56,037 nucleotides of DNA from CAVVXX01 sp052389895 (GCA_052389895.1 JBQTHM010000013.1:1-56037), one strand, 5' to 3'. Positions 26,078-35,587 are shown, numbered from the stretch's first letter. Notes: generated from the letters alone by a model not told the origin. Numbers and translations are program-made.

Positions 26078-27889
26078 CTAGGACGCACCGACCTGCTCGA
26101 ACAGCCAGTCGCAGTCAACCGCATCGCCGCGCACCGTACCGGTGACGACGATCTGCTCCGACTTGCGCGGGAGCCCGCTGCCGAAATAGATGCTTTCCTC
26201 GATGCCGACCTCGCCTCCGGCCGCACGAAAGCGCCAGCCTTCGCCGGCGGGCAGCTTGAGCAGCACGGTGCCGCCCGCCTGGGCGAAGGACAGCCGCACA
26301 TCGGGGTGCACATGGAAGCGGATAGCGAAGGGCAGCGCCTCGCGCCCGTGCCGGCGGCCTTTTTTCGGTTCCAGCGGAACAAGCCGGTCCGCACCCGTGA
26401 GCACGATTCCTTTCGGTGACAGCGCCATGCGGCGCTCGTGCACAATCCCGAAGCGCGCCAAGTAGCCGTCGTGGCTTGCCTCGACCAATATTCCCTGGCC
26501 GGAGTCATTGCGCCTAGTTTCGATGTTGGCGGACCCGCCGACCAGCCTCGGCCCGAGCAGGTCGCGCACCAGCCCGGGCGGCAAAATGGCCGCCGACGAG
26601 GTATCGGCCAATGTCAGCGTCGAATGGGCGGCAGTGGCCCGCAACACTTCGCGCCATTGTTCGTTTCCACCCATCGCCGCGCCGCAATTCACGACCATGC
26701 GCTGCGCGCCCGCGCTCATCTCGAACGACAGGCATCCCGCATGCGCCGCTGCGGAGAAGGCACCCGGCGGCGCAATGCCCGTATCCAGCAGAACGAAGGT
26801 GCGCCCGGCCGCCATGCGCTGATAGGCGGAATAGCGCGCGTGCCCGAACGGCATGCCCTTGGCGTCATCGCTTGCCAGCAGCGCCGAAACCAAGCGCGCG
26901 TCGCATTCGTTCCCGCCGTTGAAACAGGCAAGCCCGCCGTCACCTAGGCGGAAGAAGCGGATCATCGGCGCCATGCGATCGCGCGCGCTGCGCAGCGCGT
27001 TGGATACCGGTTTGTTGGTCGCATCGAGTGCCTGCTGCACCATCGTCAAACAAAGAAACGCGCGCAGCAGCGACTGCGGCGAGCGGTCCTTGTGCCCGCC
27101 GTCGGGAAGAATCTGCCGCCCGATTTCGACATCGAGCTGCGCCAGGCCCTGCTGCATGTTGCGCGTGTCCGACAAACAGACGCCTGCAAGCGCAAGCCCG
27201 GAAGCCGACTCAAACCGCGGCAATCCTTCCGGCGCGTGCCGCATGCGGCGCGCGAGCACGCGCGCCTGATTGCGCAACGAGACAAAAAGTTTCGAGCGCC
27301 ACATGACGTCCGAGCCGTGCAGAAAGAAGCGCCCGTGCGCGAACAGGTTGACAAAGCGCCGGGCGATAATTTCCGGCAGCCATGCGGGCTCGGAATAGCG
27401 CCAGTAGCGCGCCAGCCATTCGCCGCTCACTTTCTGCGCCAGCTCGCGTGCGGCATCGCTTCCCGCCGCTTCCAGATGGCGGAGCCAGTCGAACGCGTGC
27501 AGGGCCGCGGAGAAGTGAGTGCTGGGCACCGAAAAGTCGAATACGGAACCTTCCTTTACATCCAATGCTTCGCCGCCGAAGGCAAAGCGGCCGCGGAACA
27601 TGGCGTCGGCATCGTCGAGCCTGCGCGAGCTGGGATCGTGCGGATAAAAAATGACCCGATCGGGAACCGGCCCGCGCAGCGTCAGCCGGTACAGCCATCC
27701 CTTGCGAAGCCAAGCCACCACCGGCTCGAAGCCGTAACGCGCTATGTTATGCGCGGCCTCGGGCCACAGCGCCATGGTGGAGGGCCTGTGCGCGCGCCTG
27801 GGCGGCGGCGTGCGAGCGAGCTCCGCGTCCGCCGCGTCCAGAATCCCGCGGAAGTCTTCATCCGCGGAGACGTGTGATGTTAGCGGCAT
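26078..27889 (-). CDS. heparinase II/III family protein
   Basis: This protein of about 603 residues has an N-terminal alpha/alpha-toroid-like region (about 60-330; FDFSVPSTHFSAALHAFDWL, SGEWLARYWRYSEPAWLPEIIARRFVNLFAHGRFFL) and a C-terminal beta-sandwich of the heparinase II/III type (from SAYQRMAAGRTFVLLDTG; HAGCLSFEMSAGAQRMVVNCGA, RATAAHSTLTLADTSSA, SHDGYLARFGIVHERRMALS). No signal peptide is seen. The start is uncertain: ATG 27889 lies inside the end of rpe, and ATG 27775 is the alternative. In alphaproteobacteria this gene often neighbours rpe and purH; the substrate is not established. Confidence 0.85.
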   Translation of the reverse strand: MPLTSHVSADEDFRGILDAADAELARTPPPRRAHRPSTMALWPEAAHNIARYGFEPVVAWLRKGWLYRLTLRGPVPDRVIFYPHDPSSRRLDDADAMFRGRFAFGGEALDVKEGSVFDFSVPSTHFSAALHAFDWLRHLEAAGSDAARELAQKVSGEWLARYWRYSEPAWLPEIIARRFVNLFAHGRFFLHGSDVMWRSKLFVSLRNQARVLARRMRHAPEGLPRFESASGLALAGVCLSDTRNMQQGLAQLDVEIGRQILPDGGHKDRSPQSLLRAFLCLTMVQQALDATNKPVSNALRSARDRMAPMIRFFRLGDGGLACFNGGNECDARLVSALLASDDAKGMPFGHARYSAYQRMAAGRTFVLLDTGIAPPGAFSAAAHAGCLSFEMSAGAQRMVVNCGAAMGGNEQWREVLRATAAHSTLTLADTSSAAILPPGLVRDLLGPRLVGGSANIETRRNDSGQGILVEASHDGYLARFGIVHERRMALSPKGIVLTGADRLVPLEPKKGRRHGREALPFAIRFHVHPDVRLSFAQAGGTVLLKLPAGEGWRFRAAGGEVGIEESIYFGSGLPRKSEQIVVTGTVRGDAVDCDWLFEQVGAS

Positions 27890-28514
27890 AGTCCTTACCG
27901 TTTCCAAAGACGGCGGTGCCCGCCACCAGCGTGTCGGCGCCCGCGGCAACTGCGTCCCTCGCGGTTTGCGGATTGATCCCGCCGTCCACTTCCAGCGCGA
28001 TGCGCCGCCCGCTTTTCTCGATGCGCGCGCGCACGGCGCGGATCTTGTCGAGCTGGCTGGTGATGAACGATTGCCCGCCGAAGCCAGGATTGACCGTCAT
28101 CACCAGCACGAGGTCCACCAGGTCCATCACGTTGTCGAGCACTTCCACCGACGTTCCGGGATTGAGAACGATGCCCGCCTGCCGTTTCAGCATGCGGATA
28201 TGCTGAAGGGTGCGGTGGACATGGGGCCCCGCTTCCGGATGCACGCTTATGATGTCGGCGCCGGCTTCGGCGAAGGCCTCGATGAACGGATCGGCGGGTG
28301 CAATCATCAGATGGCAGTCGAACGGCTTTTTCGAGTGCGGCCTCAGCGCCTTCACCACCAGCGGGCCGATGGTGAGATTGGGCACGAAGTGGCCGTCCAT
28401 CACGTCGATATGGATGAGATCGGCGCCTGCGCGGTCCACCGCCGCCACCTCTTCGCCGAGGCGGGCAAAATCCGCCGAAAGGATCGACGGCGCAATGCGC
28501 ACAGACACGGCCAT
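27858..28514 (-). CDS. rpe: ribulose-phosphate 3-epimerase
   Basis: This 218-residue TIM-barrel enzyme interconverts ribulose-5-phosphate and xylulose-5-phosphate. Family blocks are IAPSILSADFARLGEEV, HIDVMDGHFVPNLTIGP with the metal-binding His and Asp, DCHLMIAPADPFIEAFAEAGADIISVHPE, VLVMTVNPGFGGQSFI and EVDGGINPQTARDAVAAGAD. It is the first gene of an rpe-heparinase-sdhB run on the minus strand. Confidence 0.97.
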   Translation of the reverse strand: MAVSVRIAPSILSADFARLGEEVAAVDRAGADLIHIDVMDGHFVPNLTIGPLVVKALRPHSKKPFDCHLMIAPADPFIEAFAEAGADIISVHPEAGPHVHRTLQHIRMLKRQAGIVLNPGTSVEVLDNVMDLVDLVLVMTVNPGFGGQSFITSQLDKIRAVRARIEKSGRRIALEVDGGINPQTARDAVAAGADTLVAGTAVFGNGKDYAANITRLRG

Positions 28515-28640
28515 CGCGCGACTTGTGCAGGATTCGCCAAACGTTCACAAGGTTGTCCGGGTTGCGGCGAATCGTGGGCCGTGTTGACTTGAGGTCGCCC
28601 CGTCCTACACTCCGGCCCGGTCTTCACGCGGTTATTTTCC

Positions 28641-29048
28641 ATGGAATCTGCGAACAAACCGGCGGCGGCTGGGGCGCGCCCTCTCTCGCCGCATTTGCAG
28701 ATTTGGCGCTGGAACGTGACCATGGCGGCCTCCATCACGCACCGCGCCACGGGAATGGCGCTGGCCGCGGGTACGCTGTTTCTCGCCTGGTGGATCATTG
28801 CCGCGGGAATGGGCACGGACGCATATGACACGTTCACGCGCGTGGCCGTTCATCCCATTGGCCAAGTTATCCTCTTCGCGTTCATCTGGTCGCTTGCTTT
28901 TCATTTTTTGAACGGCATCCGCCATCTCGCGTGGGACATTGGCTACGGTTTTGCGGTGAGGACCGCGTTCGCCACCGGCGTAATCGTGTTCGTGCTGTCG
29001 TTTGCGCTCGCCGCGTTGGTGTTCCTCGTCGGCCGGGGCCTTTTATGA
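28641..29048 (+). CDS. sdhC: succinate dehydrogenase cytochrome b556 subunit
   Basis: This 135-residue membrane anchor of complex II has three membrane segments and the SdhC signature HLQIWRWNVTMAASITHRATGMAL (quinone-site Ser/Arg region) followed by a heme-ligand histidine in FIWSLAFHFLNGIRHLAWDIG. It is the first gene of sdhCDA. Its TGA overlaps the ATG of sdhD (ATGA at 29045). Confidence 0.95.
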   Translation: MESANKPAAAGARPLSPHLQIWRWNVTMAASITHRATGMALAAGTLFLAWWIIAAGMGTDAYDTFTRVAVHPIGQVILFAFIWSLAFHFLNGIRHLAWDIGYGFAVRTAFATGVIVFVLSFALAALVFLVGRGLL

Positions 29049-29428
29049 GCCTGCAGACGCCGCTGCACCGCGTGGAAGGACTGGGCTCGGCCAAAGCCGG
29101 CACCGCCGAATTCTGGCGCCAGCGGGTGACGGCCATTGCGCTCGTGCCGCTGTCGCTCTGGTTCGTGTGGGCGGCACTCGCGCTTGTCGGGGCCGACCAC
29201 GCGGCGGTAACCGCGTTTCTGGCGGACCCGGTGAACGCGGTGTTGATGCTGTTGTTCCTGATCGCTGCGCTCTATCACATGTCGATTGGAATCCAGATCA
29301 TCATCGAGGATTATGTCCAGCAGCCCTTCCTGAAAGTCTCCTGCATTATCCTCAACCGCTTCTTCGCGCTGGCCCTTGGCGCTGCTACGGCCTTCGCGCT
29401 CTTGAAAATCGCATTCGGACAGACATGA
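29045..29428 (+). CDS. sdhD: succinate dehydrogenase hydrophobic membrane anchor subunit
   Basis: The 127-residue product has three membrane segments and the SdhD signature ALYHMSIGIQIIIEDYVQ, which carries the heme-ligand histidine and the Asp-Tyr of the quinone pocket. The N-terminus SLQTPLHRVEGLGSAKAGTAEFWRQRVTA is typical of alphaproteobacterial SdhD. It is linked to its neighbours by ATGA overlaps on both sides (29045 with sdhC, 29425 with sdhA). Confidence 0.95.
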   Translation: MSLQTPLHRVEGLGSAKAGTAEFWRQRVTAIALVPLSLWFVWAALALVGADHAAVTAFLADPVNAVLMLLFLIAALYHMSIGIQIIIEDYVQQPFLKVSCIILNRFFALALGAATAFALLKIAFGQT

Positions 29429-31212
29429 CTGCCTATCCGATCATCGATCATTCCTTCGACGTCGTCGTTGTCGGCGCAGGCGGATCGGGTTTGCGCGCGA
29501 CCCTGGAAGCCGCGCGGCACGGGCTCAAGGTCGCCTGCGTGACCAAGGTATTTCCCACGCGCAGCCACACCGTGGCCGCACAGGGCGGCATCGCCGCCGC
29601 GCTCGGCAACATGGGCGAAGACGACTGGCGCTGGCACATGTACGACACCGTGAAAGGCTCGGACTGGCTGGGCGACCAGGATGCCATCGAATATCTCTGC
29701 CGCAACGCGCCGGAAGCCGTGTACGAGCTCGAGCATTTCGGCATGCCGTTTTCCCGCACCGAGGACGGAAAAATATATCAGCGCGCCTTCGGCGGCATGA
29801 CCAGCCATTTTGGCGAAGGCACCGCGCACCGCACCTGCGCTGCGGCCGACCGCACCGGCCACGCCATGCTGCACACGCTCTACGGCCAGTGCCTGCGTCA
29901 CGACGTGAACTTCTTCGTCGAATATTTCGCCCTCGATCTTCTCATGCAGGATGGCGCCTGCCGCGGGCTGATGGCGTGGTGCCTGGACGACGGCACCATT
30001 CACCGCTTCCGTGCCCATCGCGTGGTGCTCGCGACAGGCGGATACGGACGCGTATACTTTTCCTGCACAGGCGCGCACACGCAGACGGGCGACGGCAACG
30101 CCATGGTGCTGCGGGCGGGCTTGCCGCTGCAGGACATGGAGTTCGTGCAAATCCACCCTACCGGCGTCTACGGCGCAGGCATGCTGATCAGCGAGGGCGT
30201 GCGCGGCGAGGGCGGTTACCTGACCAACTCCGAAGGCGAGCGCTTCATGGAACGCTACGCGCCGCACGCCAAGGATTTGGCGTCGCGCGACGTGGTGAGC
30301 CGCGCCATCACCATCGAAATCCGCGAGGGGCGCGGCTGCGGGCCGCGAAAGGATTATGTGCTGCTCAACCTCGCGCATCTCGACCCCAAAATCATCCACG
30401 AGCGGCTGCCCGGCATCGCGGAATCGGCGCGCATCTTCGCGGGCGTGGACGTGACCAAGGAACCGATCCCCGTCGTTCCCACCGTGCACTACAACATGGG
30501 CGGCGTGCCGACGAATTATCACGGCGAGGCGTTGACAGAGGCGAACGGCAACGCCGAAACCGTGGTGCCGGGGCTGTTCGCCGTGGGCGAGGCGGCCTGC
30601 GTTTCCGTGCACGGCGCCAACCGGCTGGGCTCCAATTCGCTCATCGACCTCATGGTGTTCGGCAAGGCGGCCGGCGCGCGTTGCGCCGACGGCATTCGCG
30701 CGGGCGAAAGCCATCCCGAACTGCCCAAGGATGCAGGCGAGGCGGCGCTGGCGCGTTTCGACCGCTTCCGCAACGCCAAGGGCAAAACGCCCACGGCCGC
30801 GCTGCGCCTTGCCATGCAGCGCGCCATGCAGGCGGACGCCGGCGTCTTCCGCCGCAAGGACAGTCTGGAGAACGGCCGGCGCGCGGTGCGCGACGTGTTT
30901 AAGGGCATTGCCGATATTTCCGTTTCCGACCGCAGCATGATCTGGAATACCGATCTGGTGGAGACGCTAGAATTCGACAATTTGATCGCGCAGGCGATCG
31001 TCACCATCGACAGCGCGTTCAACCGCACTGAGTCGCGTGGCGCGCATGCGCGCGAGGATTTCCCCAACCGCGACGATGCGAACTGGATGAAGCACACTTA
31101 CATCTGGATGGACATGAAGACGGCGGGAACGAAAATCGGCTACCGCCCGGTGCACGATTTCACGCTTTCCAACGACGTCGAATACATTCCGCCCAAGGCG
31201 CGGGTGTATTGA
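29425..31212 (+). CDS. sdhA: succinate dehydrogenase flavoprotein subunit
   Basis: This 595-residue catalytic subunit oxidises succinate to fumarate with covalently bound FAD. Seen are the dinucleotide fold VVVGAGGSGLRATLEAA, the FAD-histidine block KVFPTRSHTVAAQGGIAAAL, MTSHFGEGTAHRTCAAADRTGHAMLHTLY, the HPTGVYGAG region, the catalytic arginine in NEVVSRAIT-like DVVSRAITIEIREG, and the C-terminal VEYIPPKARVY. It is the last gene of the operon: sdhB, which normally follows, is absent here. Confidence 0.98.
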   Translation: MTAYPIIDHSFDVVVVGAGGSGLRATLEAARHGLKVACVTKVFPTRSHTVAAQGGIAAALGNMGEDDWRWHMYDTVKGSDWLGDQDAIEYLCRNAPEAVYELEHFGMPFSRTEDGKIYQRAFGGMTSHFGEGTAHRTCAAADRTGHAMLHTLYGQCLRHDVNFFVEYFALDLLMQDGACRGLMAWCLDDGTIHRFRAHRVVLATGGYGRVYFSCTGAHTQTGDGNAMVLRAGLPLQDMEFVQIHPTGVYGAGMLISEGVRGEGGYLTNSEGERFMERYAPHAKDLASRDVVSRAITIEIREGRGCGPRKDYVLLNLAHLDPKIIHERLPGIAESARIFAGVDVTKEPIPVVPTVHYNMGGVPTNYHGEALTEANGNAETVVPGLFAVGEAACVSVHGANRLGSNSLIDLMVFGKAAGARCADGIRAGESHPELPKDAGEAALARFDRFRNAKGKTPTAALRLAMQRAMQADAGVFRRKDSLENGRRAVRDVFKGIADISVSDRSMIWNTDLVETLEFDNLIAQAIVTIDSAFNRTESRGAHAREDFPNRDDANWMKHTYIWMDMKTAGTKIGYRPVHDFTLSNDVEYIPPKARVY

Positions 31213-31274
31213 GTTTTGGGGCGTTCTGGCCAGGGCGCATTATGCACGAGGTGATGTTGGGAAGCTGAATTTTG

Positions 31275-31290
31275 CGTTTCACGTGAAACA
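31275..31290. promoter_or_regulatory. parS-like ParB-binding site
   Basis: The 16-mer CGTTTCACGTGAAACA contains a 14-bp perfect palindrome, GTTTCACGTGAAAC (31276-31289). It differs from the widespread chromosomal parS consensus TGTTTCACGTGAAACA only at its first base. It is non-coding and lies 63 bp after sdhA. This is the only such palindrome I found in the window. parS sites mark the origin-proximal part of the chromosome and nucleate ParB loading. Confidence 0.7.
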
Positions 31291-31489
31291 TTTTCCCTTC
31301 ACGAAAAGAATTCGAAGCAAAACCGCCAAATTCCAAATCGCCGATGCATTTGTGCGAAGCGATTGCGGATTTCGCGCATTTTTGCGGAGCAGGCGCACCT
31401 CACGCGCCCACTGGAAAAGAATCGTTTTTAAGTCCTTCGTCGCTTGCGCGAGCGATAGCGCTTCATGCGATTCATACTCATTAGATATC

Positions 31490-31592
31490 TGCCTCCCCCT
31501 TGCGGAGAGGCAGTGCGTGATTGATTTGACTACAGGCGATTTCAGGACGCCGTTTTAGCAATAAGACCAAGACCCTCCCTCAAGGGGAGGGT
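31490..31592. repeat. pair of GC-rich hairpin repeats
   Basis: One hairpin has arms TGCCTCCCC and GGAGAGGCA (31490-31512, one mismatch). The other has arms ACCCTCCC and GGGAGGGT with loop TCAAG (31572-31592). They are separated by 59 bp of unremarkable sequence. They resemble the hairpins at 37554-37663 and 55624-55646. Confidence 0.6.
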
Positions 31593-32038
31593 GATGATCC
31601 GATTAGCCATTGCATCCTTGCCGTGTGAACGAGGCAGGCAGACTTATTGTGTTCCGCGCACGTTCTGAAGCGCCGTTGCACAAACACGAACGGCGCGGGG
31701 ACCGTTTGGCCCTCGCGCCGTGCGTCCGCACTGCTTGCGAATATAAGAGATTTGGTGTGAGCAGCGCCGCTCTGCAAGACCCCCGGCAATAATTATTTTC
31801 AGAACCGATTTCGTTGGCGCGTCATGGACTTATGCGAGGTTTAGCGCCAAAAGGGCACCTCTTGAATCCCTGGAAAAAATTTTTCGGCAAGGCGGTTACG
31901 CCCGTTGAAGCGCGAAGTCCGACAGCAGGACTTTCCCTTCTGCCAGAGCGCCGCCGCAACAATCGGGTGGAGAGCGGAAAGGACTGCTGGCATAAGCCGT
32001 TGAGGAAATAGCGCCCGAGGACCGGAACCGGAAAGCAC

Positions 32039-32857
32039 ATGACGAAGGATCGCGATTACATCCTCGGCACGCACGATGCCGAGATCGCGCGGCTCGGGCT
32101 GCAGCACCGCGTGTGGCGGCCAACCGCACTCGGCTTCTGGCAGCGCTGCGGCGTGACCACGGGTTGCACCGTGATAGATGCCGGCTGCGGCCCCGGCTAC
32201 GCGGCGATGGATCTTGCCGAAATCGCCGGCCCCAAGGGCCGCGTCATCGCCATAGACCGTTCCCGCCGCTTTCTCGACGTCTTGCGCGAAACCGCGAAGG
32301 CACGTGGCCTCGCCAATATCGAAATCGTCGACGCGGAGCTCACCGACGATGTGTGGCCGAAAGGCGAGGCGGACTTCATCTGGTGCCGCTGGGTTTTCGC
32401 CTTCGTGCGCGAGCCCGCCGCCGTCATGCGCCGCATGGCGGAGGCGCTGAAGCCCGGCGGCGCACTGCTCAGCCAGGAATATTACGACTATCGCGGCTGG
32501 CGGCTGGCGCCGGCCGACGCCGAGTTCGAGCGTTTCGTCTCGGTCATCATGCAGAGCTGGCGCGACGAAGGCGGCGAGCCCGACATCGGGCTTCAAATGC
32601 CTTCATTGGCGACGGAGGCGGGCCTGCACATCGAGCGGGCGGAACCCGAAGTGCGCGTAACACGGCGCGGCGACTATTTCTGGGAGTGGCCGGCCGCCTT
32701 CGTAAGCAACAGCCTGGAGCGGCTGGTGGAACTCAAGAAAATAACGCAGGAAGACGCGAGCCGCATACTTGCCGCGTGGAAAAAGGCCGAAGCCGATCCG
32801 CGCACGCTGATGTTCACGCCGGGCGTGCTGATGCTTGCCGCGCGAAAGCCGCGCTGA
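32039..32857 (+). CDS. class I SAM-dependent methyltransferase
   Basis: This 272-residue protein has a Methyltransf_11-type Rossmann fold: motif I VIDAGCGPGYAAMDLAE near residue 45, the acidic ribose contact in RVIAIDRSRRFLDVLRETA, FIWCRWVFAFVREP as motif IV, and ALKPGGALLSQEYYDY as post-I/motif V. The C-terminal third (about 170-272) is helical. The substrate is unknown. RBS GGAAAG precedes the ATG. It is convergent with the aminopeptidase gene, with adjacent stop codons. Confidence 0.88.
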   Translation: MTKDRDYILGTHDAEIARLGLQHRVWRPTALGFWQRCGVTTGCTVIDAGCGPGYAAMDLAEIAGPKGRVIAIDRSRRFLDVLRETAKARGLANIEIVDAELTDDVWPKGEADFIWCRWVFAFVREPAAVMRRMAEALKPGGALLSQEYYDYRGWRLAPADAEFERFVSVIMQSWRDEGGEPDIGLQMPSLATEAGLHIERAEPEVRVTRRGDYFWEWPAAFVSNSLERLVELKKITQEDASRILAAWKKAEADPRTLMFTPGVLMLAARKPR

Positions 32858-35587
32858 CTATTTCGCGGCCGCGCGCAGCGCGGCGGAGATTTCGGCGCCC
32901 TTCTCTTTCTTGAGCGCGACGCAGTCGGAAATTTTCTCGGACGAGAGCGCCAGCGGGCGCACCGCGCCCTGCAGCTCGGCGACATGCGGGCGGAAAAATG
33001 ATTCGAGATCCTGCCGCGCCTCCTCCGTGCAGGCGGTTGCGAGCGTGTCCGGCGCCCGATTCATGCCGCGCTTCGAAACGCGCTTGAGTATGGCGCCGTA
33101 ATTCTGTTTCAGCCATTCCCATAACACGTCGCGTGACACGGACTCGCGGGGCCAGAACTGATAAAGATAGGTGAGCTCGCCGATGCGCATGTCCGGCTGC
33201 AGGGCGAGCGCGAGGAAGCGCCGCAGGAATTCCTTGTCCTCCGAAATCGAAGCGGCCGCAAGAATGGCGCGGCGCAGGTTTTCGTCATCCGATTTCCTGA
33301 ACAGCGCGAAGACGTCGTTGCGGAAGGCGGGCCCTTCGTCGAGAAGCCCGGCCCGCAGCGCGACCGGCACCAACTCGGGCGGGAGACCGTTCGCGTTCTT
33401 CCCGCCGCTCGCCACGTAAATCCTGGCGTCGCGCGCAAGCGCCTTGACCGTTTTTGCGTCGCGTGCCTCCTCGACCATGATCTTGGCGAGCGCCGCACGC
33501 GCCAGCGCATCGGCCGGCCGCTCGCCGGCGCGAGCCCTGAGCCCCAGCGCGTCGAGCCGCGGCGCGAAGAGACGCGCCATCAGCTTGCGGTATGCCGGCA
33601 TGTCCGCCGCCGAGACAAGGTTCATTCTGAGCCCGCGCAGCGTGTCGGCGAGGCTGAGAGGGGCCGAAGAATCAATTTCGCCCAGCAAATCCCAGCGCGC
33701 CACCGGCGCAAGAATGGAGAGCGCACGGAAGAAATCCGTGGCGGAGGCTTTGCCGGCGCGCATCGCAGCGGCGACATTGTGGAAGAGCGCCAGCTGGTCC
33801 GCGGGCTTCATGCGCGGGGACGCGGCAACGAGCGCGCGCCAGCCCGCTTCGTCAAGCGCAAAGCGGTAATAGCCCTTCCCTTCCGCGTTGGGCATCACGG
33901 CCTGCGGGCACGCGTTGCCGAGCGGCACCGAAGCGGACGTGGAATCCATCAGGCGGCAAATGCGTTCGCCGCCCAAGGGCTCGAGGCACGCGGGCACTTT
34001 CCAATAGTGTTCTGCGGGCGTGCGCCCAACCGGCACGAAGGTGGACTGCACAACATTGGCGACCGGCGCCACCTTGCAAACGAGGGCGACGTGGAGCAGC
34101 GGAATGCCGGACTGGTCGATGAATTCGCTGAAGGCTTCGACGATTTCCGGATGGCTGGTTTCGTGCGCCACCGTGCCGATGAAATCCTTGGCGGTGGCCG
34201 TGCCGAAGGCGAACTTTTTGAGATAGGCCTGCACGCCCTGCCGGAAGGCCGGCTCGCCCAGATAGCTTTCGAACATGGCGATTACGGCTGCGCCCTTGTT
34301 GTAGCTGATGCGGTCGAAAGCATTGATGATGTCCTCGGTGCCGCCGACGGGCTGGCGGATGCGCTTGGCGGAGGGAAGTTCGTCAACCTCCATGATCTGC
34401 ATGCCCTCGCGCGCGATTTCGCGCCCGAAATCGAATTGCGGCGCAACGGCGGTGATCGCCTTGTTCTCGGCCCAATTGGCGAAGGATTCGTTCAGCCAGA
34501 TGTCGTCCCACCATTCCAGGGTGACCAGATTGCCGAACCACTGATGGGCTAGCTCGTGGGCCTGCACCTGGATGCTGGCCCGTTTCTGATCGAGTGGCGC
34601 TTTCGCGTCCATCAGCAGGAGCCGTTCGCGATAGGTGATGGCGCCGGCATTCTCCATGGCGCCCGCCGCGAAATCGGGCACGGCAAGCGAATCCAGTTTC
34701 TGGAACGGATAGCCGACGCCGAAATACTTCTCGAGCGCGAGAACCAGCTTGGGCGTGAAGCCGAGCGCATAACGGATGCGGTTGCCCTTCCCCTTGGCGG
34801 TGATGCCGCGCACCGGCAGTGCATGCTTGCGGTACTTGTTGGGCGGCAGCGTGCCCATGTCCACAATGTCGAGCGGCCCAACCGCGAGCGCAATAAGATA
34901 GGTGGGAAGAGATTTGGTGCGCTCGAACACCGTCCGCGTCATTCCACGTTCGGTGGTCGCCTTGCTTACGGGGGTGTTGGCAATCACCTTGTCGGCGCTG
35001 GGCGCGATTACCGTCACATCGAACGTTGTCTTGAAGCTGGGCTCGTCGAAGGAGGGAAACATCATACGCGCGGAAATCGGTTCGAACTGCGTGAACGCGT
35101 AATCGGCGCCGCGGTCGTGCACCTTGTAGAGGCCATAGAGCGCGGTGCCGAACGGCGCGTCGTAAACAAGAACCAGCTTGGCGCGGCCGGCGGGCAATTC
35201 GCGCTCGAAGGTGAGCTGGGCGATACCCGTGCGGTGCACCTGCTTGTACGCGGCCGGAACGCTGCCGCCGCCGGCAAGCGTTGCGGAAGCGCGCTTAACG
35301 TTCAGGTTTTCGCCGTGAAGAAAAACAGTTGTCTGCGGGTGTGTCACGTTCACGTCGATTTCGGCGCGGCCGGAAAAGCGGTGCATGCGCGGATTGATTG
35401 TAAGATCGAGGCGGTAATGCTCGGGCACGACGATGCGCGGCAGGCGGCCCAAGGGAATGCCGGCATCGGGCGGCGCCGCGGGCACCGGCGGCGGCGCGGG
35501 AGCGGACTCCGTGCCCTGATCGCAGCCAGCCAGGAGAAGAAGAAGGGCAGCCCCCAGCGCCGCCCTCGCGGAAAACCGGTTCATCAT
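32858..35587 (-). CDS. M1-family zinc aminopeptidase lipoprotein
   Basis: This 909-residue protein is exported as a lipoprotein (ALLLLLAGC lipobox near residue 22). The catalytic domain shows the substrate motif GAMENAG and the zinc site HELAHQWFGN with a downstream glutamate in WLNESFANW, near residue 340. A long helical ERAP1_C-like domain fills the C-terminal half. It should trim N-terminal residues from peptides in the periplasm. Two ATGs, 35587 and 35584, are both usable; RBS GAGG is 4-7 bp upstream. Confidence 0.93.
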   Translation of the reverse strand: MMNRFSARAALGAALLLLLAGCDQGTESAPAPPPVPAAPPDAGIPLGRLPRIVVPEHYRLDLTINPRMHRFSGRAEIDVNVTHPQTTVFLHGENLNVKRASATLAGGGSVPAAYKQVHRTGIAQLTFERELPAGRAKLVLVYDAPFGTALYGLYKVHDRGADYAFTQFEPISARMMFPSFDEPSFKTTFDVTVIAPSADKVIANTPVSKATTERGMTRTVFERTKSLPTYLIALAVGPLDIVDMGTLPPNKYRKHALPVRGITAKGKGNRIRYALGFTPKLVLALEKYFGVGYPFQKLDSLAVPDFAAGAMENAGAITYRERLLLMDAKAPLDQKRASIQVQAHELAHQWFGNLVTLEWWDDIWLNESFANWAENKAITAVAPQFDFGREIAREGMQIMEVDELPSAKRIRQPVGGTEDIINAFDRISYNKGAAVIAMFESYLGEPAFRQGVQAYLKKFAFGTATAKDFIGTVAHETSHPEIVEAFSEFIDQSGIPLLHVALVCKVAPVANVVQSTFVPVGRTPAEHYWKVPACLEPLGGERICRLMDSTSASVPLGNACPQAVMPNAEGKGYYRFALDEAGWRALVAASPRMKPADQLALFHNVAAAMRAGKASATDFFRALSILAPVARWDLLGEIDSSAPLSLADTLRGLRMNLVSAADMPAYRKLMARLFAPRLDALGLRARAGERPADALARAALAKIMVEEARDAKTVKALARDARIYVASGGKNANGLPPELVPVALRAGLLDEGPAFRNDVFALFRKSDDENLRRAILAAASISEDKEFLRRFLALALQPDMRIGELTYLYQFWPRESVSRDVLWEWLKQNYGAILKRVSKRGMNRAPDTLATACTEEARQDLESFFRPHVAELQGAVRPLALSSEKISDCVALKKEKGAEISAALRAAAK

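Larger units (their letters stand above)
31213..32038. other. 826-bp non-coding region after sdhA
   Basis: I see no convincing gene here. Frames of 60-91 codons exist on both strands but have no recognisable domain, signal or ribosome site. The region holds a parS-like palindrome (31275-31290), a pair of GC hairpins (31490-31592), and a longer hairpin near 31690-31720 with arms CGGCGCG/CGCGCCG. A structured RNA around 31600-31800 is possible but I cannot identify one. Confidence 0.6.

Noticed and set aside
31283..31558. 91-codon open frame after sdhA
   Set aside because: It begins inside the parS-like palindrome, lacks a ribosome site, and shows no domain, signal or plausible composition.
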